From the NCBI GenBank assembly GCA_963706755.1, contig CAVPNH010000010.1, positions 1 through 64,000 on the forward strand: a stretch of DNA of 64,000 nucleotides, read 5' to 3'. Numbering within the stretch: position 1 is the first letter of the stretch; the number at the start of each line of letters is the position of its first letter. Under the pieces are notes generated by a model, which searched no databases, was not told the DNA's origin, and worked only from the letters and a program-made list of their open reading frames with translations. Shown piece after piece: positions 1-9,449 of the stretch. This DNA comes from RPQJ01 sp963706755 (GTDB lineage Bacteria; Pseudomonadota; Gammaproteobacteria; Steroidobacterales; Steroidobacteraceae). The translations under genes and the position numbers were made by a program.

Positions 1-28
1 GTGTTTTCTCTCCAGGCTTGTCAGCCAT
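1..28 (-). CDS. 5' end of an unidentified gene, partial
   Basis: An ATG on the minus strand at 28-26 opens a frame reading M-A-D-K-P-G-E-K-T to the window edge. A purine-rich stretch (GGAGCGGGA) lies a few bases upstream, as expected for a ribosome binding site. It follows the Nudix gene on the same strand after about 77 bases, so the two could be co-transcribed. Nine residues are too few to identify a product. Confidence 0.3.
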
Positions 29-105
29 GGTGTCCCGCTCCAATGGCGATGGGGTTGACGGCCCCGATGTTACAGCTTTGCGTCGCGTCGGTAACGCCGC
101 GCAGG

Positions 106-666
106 TCACGGATCGGGGCCCGAGTCCCGGCCGGCGGCCTCCGCTTCGGCGGCAAGCGCCGAGCCCGCCCAGAGCAGGCCGACGAGGCTCTTGCCGTCCC
201 GCAGCCGTCCCTCGGCGGCCAGGCGCACGGCCTCGGCCAGCGGCAGCCACTGGACCTCGAAGACCTCGTGATCCTCGGGTGTCGCGTCCACGGGGGAAAG
301 GTCCCGGGCGAGGAACACGTGGATGACCTCGGTCAGCACGCCGGGCGAACTCAGGTACTCGCCCAGCCTGTCCCAGCGGCGCGCCGAGACGCCGGCCTCC
401 TCGGCGAGTTCACGTCGGGCGCATTCGAGCGGCGGCTCGCCTCCGTCGAGCTTGCCGGCAGGAATCTCCGTGAGCCAGCCGCCGGCCGCGTGGCGGAACT
501 GGCGCAGCAGGCAGACGCGTCCCTCGCGGTCCAGGGCGACCACGGCGGCGCCGCCCGGGTGGTGGGCGATCTCGAGCTCGGCGACGCGGCCGTTTGGCAG
601 CGTCACCGTCTCCAGGTTCAGCGTCAGCACGCGGCCCTTGAATACGTTCTGGACCTTGTCGGTCAT
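106..666 (-). CDS. Nudix hydrolase, ADP-ribose pyrophosphatase-like (NudF type)
   Basis: The 186-residue protein carries a complete Nudix box, G-x5-E-x7-REL-x-EE-x-G-V, at residues 71-93, followed by the acidic C-terminal half seen in ADP-sugar diphosphatases. Such enzymes hydrolyse ADP-ribose to AMP and ribose 5-phosphate in the cytoplasm. The frame is open further upstream (to 843), but the M-T-D-K start at 666 fits the family N-terminus (F-K-G-R-V-L-T-L-x-L-E-T-V-T-L-P-N-G). A longer start would run antisense into the promoter region of the divergent aldehyde dehydrogenase gene. The exact substrate cannot be fixed from sequence. Confidence 0.85.
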   Translation of the reverse strand: MTDKVQNVFKGRVLTLNLETVTLPNGRVAELEIAHHPGGAAVVALDREGRVCLLRQFRHAAGGWLTEIPAGKLDGGEPPLECARRELAEEAGVSARRWDRLGEYLSSPGVLTEVIHVFLARDLSPVDATPEDHEVFEVQWLPLAEAVRLAAEGRLRDGKSLVGLLWAGSALAAEAEAAGRDSGPDP

Positions 667-818
667 GCGCGTTGCGTCCCGTCCTGGCACTTGCCCGGGA
701 TCATACAAGTCCCCGTCGCTGGCGCCCCGAGTCAGCACCTGTTGCGGCGCACAATCGGCGCCGGACCTGTGGTAGTTTTCGCGGCACGCCCCGCCCGAAG
801 CGGGCACCGGAGCAGGCC

Positions 819-2195
819 ATGACCGATTCCACGATCCCCGCAACGCTCGCTATGCTTCGACAGACCTTCGACAGCGGCAAGACCCGCCCGATCGAGTGGC
901 GGCTCAGGCAGCTCAGCGAGATCGAGCGCGCCATGCACGAGCACGAGTCGGACTTCGCCGAGGCGATCCACAAGGACCTCGGCAAGTGCCGGTTCGAGGC
1001 CGTGATGACGGAGATGAGCTTCGTCGAGGCGGAAGCGAAATACGCCCGCAAGCACCTCAGGGGCTGGATGAAGCCGACGCGCGTGCGCACGCCGCTGATG
1101 GCGCAGCCGGGCCGCAGCTACATTGAGCCGGAGCCCAAGGGCGTGGTGCTGATCATCGCTCCGTGGAACTACCCGCTGTCCATGGTGATGGCGCCGCTGG
1201 TGGGCGCGGTCGCTGCGGGCAACTGCGCGGTGATGAAGCCGTCCGAGATCACGAGCCACACGTCGGCCGCGCTGGCTGCGATCCTGCCGCGCTACCTGGA
1301 CCAGGATGCATTTGCCGTCATCGAGGGCGGCATTCCCGAGACTACCGAGCTGCTCGCGCAGAAGTTCGACCACATCCTCTACACCGGCAACGAGCGGGTC
1401 GCGCAGGTCGTGATGACCGCCGCCGCGAAGCACCTGACGCCCGTCACGCTCGAGCTGGGCGGCAAGAGTCCGTGCCTGATCGACAAGAGCGCAGATCTCG
1501 AGGTCGCGGCCTCGCGCATCGCCTGGGGCAAGTTCATCAATGCGGGGCAGACCTGCGTCGCTCCGGACCACGTGCTGGTGCACCGCGAGGTCGCGCAGCA
1601 GTTCATCGATGCACTGACCCGCAGGATCAAGGAGTACTACGGCGACGACCCTTCGCTGAGCCCGGACTATTGTCGCATCGCGAGCGAGCGGCACGCCGCG
1701 CGCTTCGCCGAACTGCTCAAGGGCCACAAGATTCACCTGGGCGGGCGCGTGGACGTCGCAAAGCGCTACGTCGAACCGACCATCGTGCTTGACCCGCCCG
1801 CCGATTCCGCGCTCATGACCGAGGAGATCTTCGGGCCGGTGCTGCCGATCATCACCGTCGACGAGATGCACCACGCCATCAAGTTCGTCGCCGACCGGCC
1901 GAAGCCGCTGGCGCTGTACCTGTTTACGAAGAGCAAGGCGCTCGAGGAGGCGCTGCTCGGCCGCCTGAGCGCGGGCAGCGTCTGCATCAACGACGCCGTG
2001 ATCTTCATGGTGTCGCCGGAACTGCCGTTCGGCGGCATCGGCAACAGCGGCATGGGCCGCTACACCGGCTGGTACGGCTTCGAGACCTTCAGCCACATGA
2101 AGCCGGTGATGAAGCGCAGCTTCAGGTTCGATTCTTCACTGCGCTATCCGCCCTACACCGAGAAGAAGGCGAAGCTGCTCAAGCTGGTGCGCTGA
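819..2195 (+). CDS. NAD(P)-dependent aldehyde dehydrogenase (class 3-like)
   Basis: The 458-residue protein is a complete aldehyde dehydrogenase of the short, class-3/coniferyl-aldehyde type. Visible landmarks are the nucleotide-binding loop around A-P-W-N-Y-P, the general base Glu at about residue 212 in L-E-L-G-G-K-S-P, the catalytic Cys at about residue 246 in N-A-G-Q-T-C, and E-E-I-F-G-P. It oxidises aldehydes to carboxylates. The physiological substrate (fatty or aromatic aldehyde) is not evident. The ATG at 819 is preceded by GGAGCAGG; the frame is open upstream, but those residues look non-coding. It is divergent from the Nudix gene and has no operon partner. Confidence 0.9.
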   Translation: MTDSTIPATLAMLRQTFDSGKTRPIEWRLRQLSEIERAMHEHESDFAEAIHKDLGKCRFEAVMTEMSFVEAEAKYARKHLRGWMKPTRVRTPLMAQPGRSYIEPEPKGVVLIIAPWNYPLSMVMAPLVGAVAAGNCAVMKPSEITSHTSAALAAILPRYLDQDAFAVIEGGIPETTELLAQKFDHILYTGNERVAQVVMTAAAKHLTPVTLELGGKSPCLIDKSADLEVAASRIAWGKFINAGQTCVAPDHVLVHREVAQQFIDALTRRIKEYYGDDPSLSPDYCRIASERHAARFAELLKGHKIHLGGRVDVAKRYVEPTIVLDPPADSALMTEEIFGPVLPIITVDEMHHAIKFVADRPKPLALYLFTKSKALEEALLGRLSAGSVCINDAVIFMVSPELPFGGIGNSGMGRYTGWYGFETFSHMKPVMKRSFRFDSSLRYPPYTEKKAKLLKLVR

Positions 2196-2201
2196 GCGCT
2201 G

Positions 2202-2615
2202 TCATGCGTCGATGCGGTCCACGGACGCCTGGCCGGTGACGCGCTGGCGGATCAGCGCCCATGACATGCCGATGCCGAGGACCAGGCCGAGGATGGTGAG
2301 CGCCACCCACGCGAGCGTCGCGCCGCTGTCGATCGTGACCCAGCCGCGGCTCGACATCCACCAGACGACAGCCGCGAACAGCGCGCCGAGCAGGCTGAAG
2401 CCTATCGTGCCCAGAGCCGCACTGGCCGACCGCACGAAGAAGATCCACGCGCAGAGCAGCGCGAGCCCGACGATCGCCTTCGCCGGCCGGCCCGTCTGGA
2501 AGTCCGCGGCCACCCAGTGCAGGTAGGAAACGCCGGACGGGTTGTAGGTCGCGAAGACCAGTCCGAGCGCGAACGCCATGCGCCACAGGACGCCGGTAAA
2601 GCTGAACTTTCCCAC
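2202..2615 (-). CDS. DUF6524 family membrane protein
   Basis: The 137-residue, very hydrophobic protein has about four predicted membrane segments. The N-terminal pattern W-R-M-A-F-A-L-G-L-V-F-A-T-Y-N-P-S-G-x-S-Y is one I recall from the DUF6524 family; its function is unknown. It converges on the aldehyde dehydrogenase with only 6 bases between stops and is divergent from the helicase gene. The palindromic LexA box at 2682-2701 lies between the two divergent starts, about 67 bases from this one, so it might affect both genes. Confidence 0.7.
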   Translation of the reverse strand: MGKFSFTGVLWRMAFALGLVFATYNPSGVSYLHWVAADFQTGRPAKAIVGLALLCAWIFFVRSASAALGTIGFSLLGALFAAVVWWMSSRGWVTIDSGATLAWVALTILGLVLGIGMSWALIRQRVTGQASVDRIDA

Positions 2616-2681
2616 GGTCGGTCGTACTCCCGGATGTACCGCCAGGCGCCAATCTTACAGGCGGGCGGTCGCGGACTCGGG

Positions 2682-2701
2682 TACTGGATATACATACAGT
2701 A
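2682..2701. promoter_or_regulatory. LexA (SOS) box
   Basis: The sequence TACTGGATATACATACAGTA matches the E. coli consensus TACTGTATATATATACAGTA at 18 of 20 positions, including the essential CTG-N10-CAG. It ends 22 bases before the ATG of the UvrD-family helicase. uvrD is SOS-induced in E. coli, so damage-inducible expression is the natural inference. The site overlaps the likely -35 region, a good position for repression. Confidence 0.85.
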
Positions 2702-2713
2702 GCGCTCTATAGT
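2685..2713 (+). promoter_or_regulatory. Candidate sigma-70 promoter of the helicase gene
   Basis: A TATAGT -10 element at 2708-2713 is separated by 17 bases from TGGATA at 2685-2690, which lies inside the LexA box. Transcription would begin near 2720, giving a nearly leaderless message because the ATG is at 2724. This agrees with the absence of a Shine-Dalgarno sequence before the gene. Confidence 0.5.
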
Positions 2714-2723
2714 CCGGCCTGAC

Positions 2724-4805
2724 ATGAACGCCAGCGACGCATTCTCGAGGCTGAACCCCGCGCAGCGCGAGGCTGCAACCCACGGTGAGGTCGTGCCCGG
2801 CAGCGGCGTGCAGGCATCGCCTCTGCTGGTGATCGCCGGCGCAGGAACAGGAAAGACCAGCACGCTCGCCCATCGGGTAGCGCACCTGCTGCTGAACGGG
2901 GCGGTGCCCGAGCGCCTGCTGCTGCTCACCTTCACCCGGCGCGCGGCACTCGAGATGACCCGGCGCGCGCAGCGTGTGGTCTCGGAGTCCATGGCGAGTG
3001 CGCGGGGTTCGACGCCCGGGATCACGTCGCTCAGGTTGCCGTGGTCCGGCACCTTTCACGCCATCGGCAATCGCCTGATCCGCAAGTACGCGAACCGGCT
3101 CGGCCTCGACCCGGCGTTCAACGTGCTCGATCGCAGCGACGCGGCCGACCTGATGGACGTCGTGCGTCATCGCCTGGGCTACTCGAAGTCCGAGAAGAGG
3201 TTTCCGCGCAAGGACACCTGCCTCGGCATCTATTCGCACCGGGTCAACACCCGGCGCTCGTTGCGCGAAACGCTGGAGACCGCCTGGCCGTGGTGCCTGG
3301 ACCGGGAGGACGAGCTCGCGGCGCTCTGCCGCGCCTACGTCGAGACGAAGCTCGAGCAGCAGGTGCTCGACTACGACGACCTGCTGCTCTACTGGCAGGC
3401 GATGACGAGCGACCCGGCACTGGCCGCCGAGATCGGCGCGCAGTTCGACCACGTTCTGGTGGACGAGTACCAGGACACGAACGCACTGCAGGCGGAGATC
3501 CTGTTCGGGCTCAAGCCGGACGGGCGGGGCGTGACGGTGGTCGGCGACGACGCGCAGGCGATCTACTCGTTCCGCGGCGGGACGGTCGAGAACATCCTGG
3601 AGTTCCCGGCGAAATTCTCGCCACCTGCCCGTGTGGTCACGCTCGAGGAGAACTACCGCTCGACGCAGCCGCTGCTCGACGCCGCGAATGCGCTGATGGC
3701 CGGCGGCGGGCGGCAATACCGCAAGTTCCTGCGGAGCTCCCGCGCCGGAGGCGCGAAGCCGCGCCTCGTCACCGTGCAGGACGACCAGGCGCAGGCCGCG
3801 TACGTGGTCGAGCGCGTGCTCGAGTGCCGCGAGCGCGGGATCGAGTTGCGCCGGCAGGCCGTGCTGTTCCGGAATTCCGACCACAGCGACGTCCTGGAAC
3901 TCGAGCTGATGCGCCGGAACATTCCCTACGTGAAGTACGGCGGGCTCAAGTTCCTCGAGGCGGCGCACGTCAAGGACCTGCTCGCCCTGCTGCGCTGGGC
4001 GGACAATCCGCGCAACCGCATCGCGGCGTTCCGCGTCATCCAGCTCCTGCCAGGCATGGGGCCCGCGAATTCCGAGCGCGCCTGCGAGGCATTCGAGGCG
4101 GCCGGCTACCAGTGGCCCGCGCTCGCCGCGCATTCGGTGCCACAGGCGGCGCGCGAGCACTGGCCGGCGCTCACGGGCCTGATGGCCTCGCTGGCCGGCG
4201 GCGCGCCCTGGGAAGGGCAGCTGACGCGCGTGCGTGCGTGGTACGAGCCCGAGCTCGAGCGCCTCTACGAGGCGGCGCAGGTGCGACGCGGCGACCTCGA
4301 GCAGCTCGAGCGGCTCGCGGTGCAGTACGCGACGCGGGAATCCTTCGTCACCGAACTCACGCTGGACCCGCCCCAGGCGAGCGGCGATCACTCGGGCGAT
4401 CCGCTGCTCGACGAGGACTACCTCGTGCTCTCGACCGTGCACTCGGCCAAGGGCCAGGAGTGGGAGTCCGCCTACGTGTTGAACGTGACGGACGGCAGTT
4501 TTCCGTCCGAGTTTTCGACCGGCCGCCCGGAGCTTGTGGACGAGGAGCGGCGTCTACTCTACGTTGCGATGACGCGCGCCCGGCAGGAACTGCACCTGCT
4601 CGCACCGGTGCGCTTCTACGTGACTCAGCAGGCGCCGGGTGGCGACCGCTACGTGCACGGGGCGCGCAGCAGGTTCCTGACGCAGCCGGTGCTCGCGACG
4701 TTCGAACGCACGGCCTGGCCGGAATCACCCGCGGACGCGGCGCGGCCTGTTGCGCCGTCCGGGGCGCGCATCGACGTCGCGTCCCGGCTCAGGGACATGT
4801 GGTAG
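2724..4805 (+). CDS. UvrD/PcrA-family ATP-dependent DNA helicase
   Basis: The 693-residue superfamily 1A helicase shows the Q motif (L-N-P-A-Q-R-E-A), Walker A A-G-A-G-T-G-K-T at about residues 39-46, motif II V-D-E-Y-Q-D-T-N at about residue 246, G-D-D-A-Q-A-I-Y-S-F-R-G (motif III), the E-N-Y-R-S-T block, V-H-S-A-K-G-Q-E-W (motif V) and Y-V-A-M-T-R-A-R (motif VI). It should be a 3'-5' DNA translocase acting in repair. It is slightly shorter than E. coli UvrD, and the C-terminus lacks an obvious Tudor-like RNA-polymerase-binding domain, so it may be a UvrD paralogue. It is probably under LexA control. Confidence 0.9.
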   Translation: MNASDAFSRLNPAQREAATHGEVVPGSGVQASPLLVIAGAGTGKTSTLAHRVAHLLLNGAVPERLLLLTFTRRAALEMTRRAQRVVSESMASARGSTPGITSLRLPWSGTFHAIGNRLIRKYANRLGLDPAFNVLDRSDAADLMDVVRHRLGYSKSEKRFPRKDTCLGIYSHRVNTRRSLRETLETAWPWCLDREDELAALCRAYVETKLEQQVLDYDDLLLYWQAMTSDPALAAEIGAQFDHVLVDEYQDTNALQAEILFGLKPDGRGVTVVGDDAQAIYSFRGGTVENILEFPAKFSPPARVVTLEENYRSTQPLLDAANALMAGGGRQYRKFLRSSRAGGAKPRLVTVQDDQAQAAYVVERVLECRERGIELRRQAVLFRNSDHSDVLELELMRRNIPYVKYGGLKFLEAAHVKDLLALLRWADNPRNRIAAFRVIQLLPGMGPANSERACEAFEAAGYQWPALAAHSVPQAAREHWPALTGLMASLAGGAPWEGQLTRVRAWYEPELERLYEAAQVRRGDLEQLERLAVQYATRESFVTELTLDPPQASGDHSGDPLLDEDYLVLSTVHSAKGQEWESAYVLNVTDGSFPSEFSTGRPELVDEERRLLYVAMTRARQELHLLAPVRFYVTQQAPGGDRYVHGARSRFLTQPVLATFERTAWPESPADAARPVAPSGARIDVASRLRDMW

Positions 4806-4824
4806 GCGGGCGGGAGGATCACGA

Positions 4825-5276
4825 GTGCGAAGACGGACGATTCTCGAGGGCGCTGCCCTCATGATCCTGGCCCTGACCGGGAATGCGGCGGTCGCCGCAG
4901 AGTCGGCCCATGGCGACAACTTCACGCGCAGCGAAGTCGTGGCCGAGGCCGAGAAGTTCTTCGGCAAGGGCATGCTCGTCAGGAAGAGCGGTGGGTCGCA
5001 GCCCGTGTACTGGCAGGGCCCGTCCATTGGATTCGACGTCGGCGGCAACGCGGCCAAGTGCTTCACGCTGGTCTACAACCTGCGCGAGAACCGGCAGCTG
5101 TTCCAGCGATTCCCGGGCGTGGAGGGCAGCCTCTACTTCGTCGGCGGGTTCAGCCTGAACTACAACCGCACGGACGACGTCACGCTTGCCCGGTCCGCTT
5201 CGGCGTAGGCTGGCGGCAGGGTGCGAGCGTCGGCTACCTGCACTTCACGCCGAAGATATCGCTGCTGCCGATCTGA
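4825..5276 (+). pseudogene. EipA/DUF1134-like envelope protein, frameshifted
   Basis: A GTG start at 4825 follows GGGAGGA at 4812-4818. A signal peptide (A-L-M-I-L-A-L-T-G-N-A-A-V-A-A) leads into a DUF1134 domain with P-V-Y-W-Q-G-P-S-I-G-F-D-V-G-G and Q-R-F-P-G-V-E-G-S-L-Y-F-V-G-G. The first frame stops at 5208, but the family C-terminus (P-V-R-F-G-V-G-W-R-Q-G-A-S-V-G-Y-L-H-F-T) continues in another frame to a stop at 5276. One C missing in the run near 5188-5192 explains the switch. From memory of the family, about 35-40 residues between F-F-G and the G-K-G-M-L stretch are also absent. EipA is a periplasmic envelope-integrity factor in Brucella. Confidence 0.7.
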
Positions 5277-5356
5277 CGTGCGGCGGGCCACGGTCCCCTG
5301 CCGTCTCTGCGACCTGCGGTCGCGTGGGCGCACGCTGCGGCGATCCTGAAACGAAG

Positions 5357-5380
5357 AAGGCCCGGGTTTCCCCGGGCCTT
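5357..5380 (-). terminator. Rho-independent terminator-like hairpin of the RRM gene
   Basis: A perfect 10-bp stem, AAGGCCCGGG at 5357-5366 and its complement at 5371-5380, encloses a GAAA tetraloop on the minus strand. It is followed on that strand by a T-rich CTTCGTTTC. It lies 40 bases past the stop of the glycine-rich RRM gene. Confidence 0.75.
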
Positions 5381-5419
5381 CCTATGGTCGTCAGCAGTCG
5401 CGCTTGCGCGCGATGGCTT

Positions 5420-5797
5420 TTACCAGCGACGCTGGCCGCCGCCGCCGCCGCCACCACCGCCGTAGCCACCACCGCCACCGCCGCCGCCGTAGCCGCCACC
5501 CGAGCGGCCACCGCCGCCCGGACGACCACCACCGCCGCCGCCGCCGCCGGTGCGCGGACGGTCCTGCGCTTCGTTCACGCGCAGCGGGCGTCCGCCCATG
5601 TTGAAGCCGTTCAGCGCCTGCATGGCCTTCTGAGCGTCAGCCTGCGGCATCTCGACGAAGCCGAAGCCGCGCGGCCGGCCGGTCTCGCGGTCGGACGGAA
5701 GGGCCACGGACTCGACGGTGCCATGCTGCGCAAACAGGTCACGCACTTCGCTCTCGGTCGCGGAAAAAGGCAGGTTGCCCACGTAGATCTTGGTCAT
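5420..5797 (-). CDS. Glycine-rich RRM RNA-binding protein
   Basis: The 125-residue protein has one RNA recognition motif at residues 2-80, with RNP2 I-Y-V-G-N-L and RNP1 R-G-F-G-F-V-E-M, and a C-terminal tail made almost only of Gly runs with Arg and Tyr (RGG-like). Such small bacterial RRM proteins bind single-stranded RNA and are often cold- or stress-induced. It is a paralogue of the protein encoded at 6103-6384, with near-identical RNP motifs and S-A-T-E linker, and has acquired the longer tail. The CAT-repeat-like GC-rich tail is prone to slippage. Confidence 0.9.
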   Translation of the reverse strand: MTKIYVGNLPFSATESEVRDLFAQHGTVESVALPSDRETGRPRGFGFVEMPQADAQKAMQALNGFNMGGRPLRVNEAQDRPRTGGGGGGGGRPGGGGRSGGGYGGGGGGGGYGGGGGGGGGQRRW

Positions 5798-6102
5798 TCG
5801 AACATCCTAAAAGAAATTATCAACACACAACGACAGGGGTGAAAAAGCCGATACGCCCACGCACCCTGACCCGTTCCAGGGCCAGTGCCCGGGCGATTCC
5901 TGTCACCTGATCGAAGACGTTTCGGCTTAACAAACCAGGCGCCAACAGGCGCCCTGCAAGACACGTACGGGCAACGATCGCGCCGCAGTCTATCACAAGC
6001 TCATGTCCAGCAAGGGAAATTCTGGGAAAACGGACTGGCGGGGCGGCCTTCGGCGGCTATGAACACCCTCACCGCAGCTCCCGCCAGGTTCCCCGGGGCC
6101 GG
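5798..6102 (-). promoter_or_regulatory. Long leader/promoter region of the RRM gene
   Basis: These 305 bases separate the two RRM genes and contain no coding frame I can support. On the minus strand there is a promoter-like pair, TTGCTG then TAGACT about 15 bases later (around 5990-6015), which would give a leader of roughly 190 nt. The leader includes a GGCGCC-AACA-GGCGCC hairpin at 5938-5953 and an unusually A/T-rich stretch (AATTTCTTTTAGGATG) just before the start. Long structured leaders are typical of cold-inducible genes; regulation here is inferred. Confidence 0.4.
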
Positions 6103-6384
6103 CTACCAGCGGTCGCCGCCGCCGCCCCGCGGCGGTCGTGGCGCGCGCTCCCGCGCCTCGTTGACCCGCAGCGGGCGACCATTCATTTCGCAGCCGTTCA
6201 TGTGCTGGATCGCGTTCTGGGCGTCGTCGGCCGGCATGTCCACGAAGCCGAAGCCACGCGGCCGGCCGGTATCACGGTCGGTCACGATCTTCACCGCTTC
6301 CACCTGGCCGTGCTGCTCGAACAGGCTGCGGATCTCAGCTTCGGTTGCGCTGAAAGGCAGGTTTCCTACGTAGAGTGTCGTCAT
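6103..6384 (-). CDS. RRM RNA-binding protein (short form)
   Basis: The 93-residue protein has one RRM with RNP2 L-Y-V-G-N-L at residues 4-9 and RNP1 R-G-F-G-F-V-D-M near residues 43-50, ending in a short R/G tail (P-R-G-G-G-G-D-R-W). The last residues R-W match the paralogue at 5420-5797, which supports a tandem duplication. It probably binds RNA in the cytoplasm as a chaperone-like factor. No operon partner is evident; the downstream paralogue has its own leader. Confidence 0.9.
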   Translation of the reverse strand: MTTLYVGNLPFSATEAEIRSLFEQHGQVEAVKIVTDRDTGRPRGFGFVDMPADDAQNAIQHMNGCEMNGRPLRVNEARERAPRPPRGGGGDRW

Positions 6385-6785
6385 CGGCGTGCTCGCTCAC
6401 TGGTGCTCGAACGAAGAACGCCAGTACGCCCGCGCTTGCGGCACGGATTGCGGCTGGCGGCTGAAACGATGGCTGACAAGGGCGAATGCACCGGAAGGGG
6501 GTGAGGCGGAACCGCGCGAGATCGTCGGCCGAATGCCTGGTGTCCGGTGCCCTGGAATCGTGAACGCGCAGAGACTACTCAAAAAACGGCGGGCGCTGCA
6601 AGCTAGATCATTGACGCAGCGCAAAAAACAGGTGCCTGGCACCTATTCAGGAAAGTCAGCGCCTGGCGCACAACGTGAGCGAATCAGGTGCCAGGCACCG
6701 TCCGCGAGGCCCGGTGCTATCAGGCTCCGTTATCATGGCAGCGGCTTGGGGCCAGCCACCTGCGCCCTTCTTCACGGTGCAGTCC
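6385..6785. other. Gene-free region with RRM leader and palindromic repeat pair
   Basis: Four hundred bases hold no convincing gene. The left part is the presumed leader of the minus-strand RRM gene. The right part carries the inverted GGTGCCTGGCACC pair (separate entry) and the upstream region of the cation exchanger, where I see no clear riboswitch. Confidence 0.5.
6630..6699. repeat. Inverted pair of GGTGCCTGGCACC palindromes (REP-like)
   Basis: AGGTGCCTGGCACCT at 6630-6644 is itself nearly palindromic, and its reverse complement AGGTGCCAGGCACC recurs at 6686-6699. Two short palindromes in opposite orientation between genes is the layout of a BIME made of REP units. A middle GCGCCTGGCGC at 6660-6669 may be a third, degenerate unit. 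Confidence 0.65.
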
Positions 6786-7358
6786 ATGGAAGCCTTCCTG
6801 GTCTCGACAGGCGTGGTCGCCCTCGCCGAAATCGGCGACAAGACGCAACTCCTCGCCCTGGTGCTCGCGGCCCGTTTCCGCAAGCCGGTGCCGATCATCC
6901 TCGGTATCCTGGTCGCGACGCTGGCGAATCACGCCATGGCTGGCGCGGTCGGTGCCTGGCTCGCGTCGCTGATCAGCCCGACCGCGATGCGCTGGGTCCT
7001 CGGCCTCTCGTTCATCGCGATGGCCGTGTGGACCCTGATTCCGGACAAACTGGACGACGGCCGGGAGCAATCGCAGCCGCGGCTCGGCGTCTTCGGCACC
7101 ACGCTGGTCGCGTTCTTCCTGCTCGAGATGGGCGACAAGACCCAGATCGCGACCGTGGCGCTCGCGGCGCGCTATGCCTCGCTCGCGAGCGTGGTCGCGG
7201 GAACGACGCTGGGCATGATGCTCGCCAACGTACCGGCGGTGCTGCTCGGCGAGGTCGCCGCGCGGAAGCTCCCGATGGGGCTGGTTCACGGCATCGCGGG
7301 CGCGATCTTCCTCGTCATGGGCGTGATCGTTCTGCTCGGCGTCGGCGCGACGCACTGA
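6786..7358 (+). CDS. TMEM165/GDT1 (UPF0016) family cation exchanger
   Basis: The 190-residue membrane protein has two copies of the family signature E-x-G-D-K-T: A-E-I-G-D-K-T-Q near residue 17 and L-E-M-G-D-K-T-Q in the second half, each followed by membrane helices, about six in total. Members exchange Ca2+ or Mn2+ against protons; bacterial ones are thought to export Mn2+. The ATG at 6786 puts the first signature at the usual distance. The frame is open to 6675, but the upstream part overlaps the repeat. No strong Shine-Dalgarno sequence is visible. Confidence 0.85.
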   Translation: MEAFLVSTGVVALAEIGDKTQLLALVLAARFRKPVPIILGILVATLANHAMAGAVGAWLASLISPTAMRWVLGLSFIAMAVWTLIPDKLDDGREQSQPRLGVFGTTLVAFFLLEMGDKTQIATVALAARYASLASVVAGTTLGMMLANVPAVLLGEVAARKLPMGLVHGIAGAIFLVMGVIVLLGVGATH

Positions 7359-7419
7359 CGCGTATCGCTGGCGCGCGCGGCGGGCAACGGCCGTCCTCGA
7401 TCGCGCCCGCAGCCCGAGC

Positions 7420-9372
<1,953 letters not shown>

Positions 9373-9449
9373 TGCGGCTCCGGGCCGGTCGGAAAAATGA
9401 GGCGCGAACGATAGCAGAAGCCGGCCTGCGTGCAATGCGTCGGCTGCGC

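Noticed and set aside
1..822. 273-codon frame opposite the Nudix gene
   Set aside because: It is the shadow of the Nudix frame and has no similarity or ribosome binding site.
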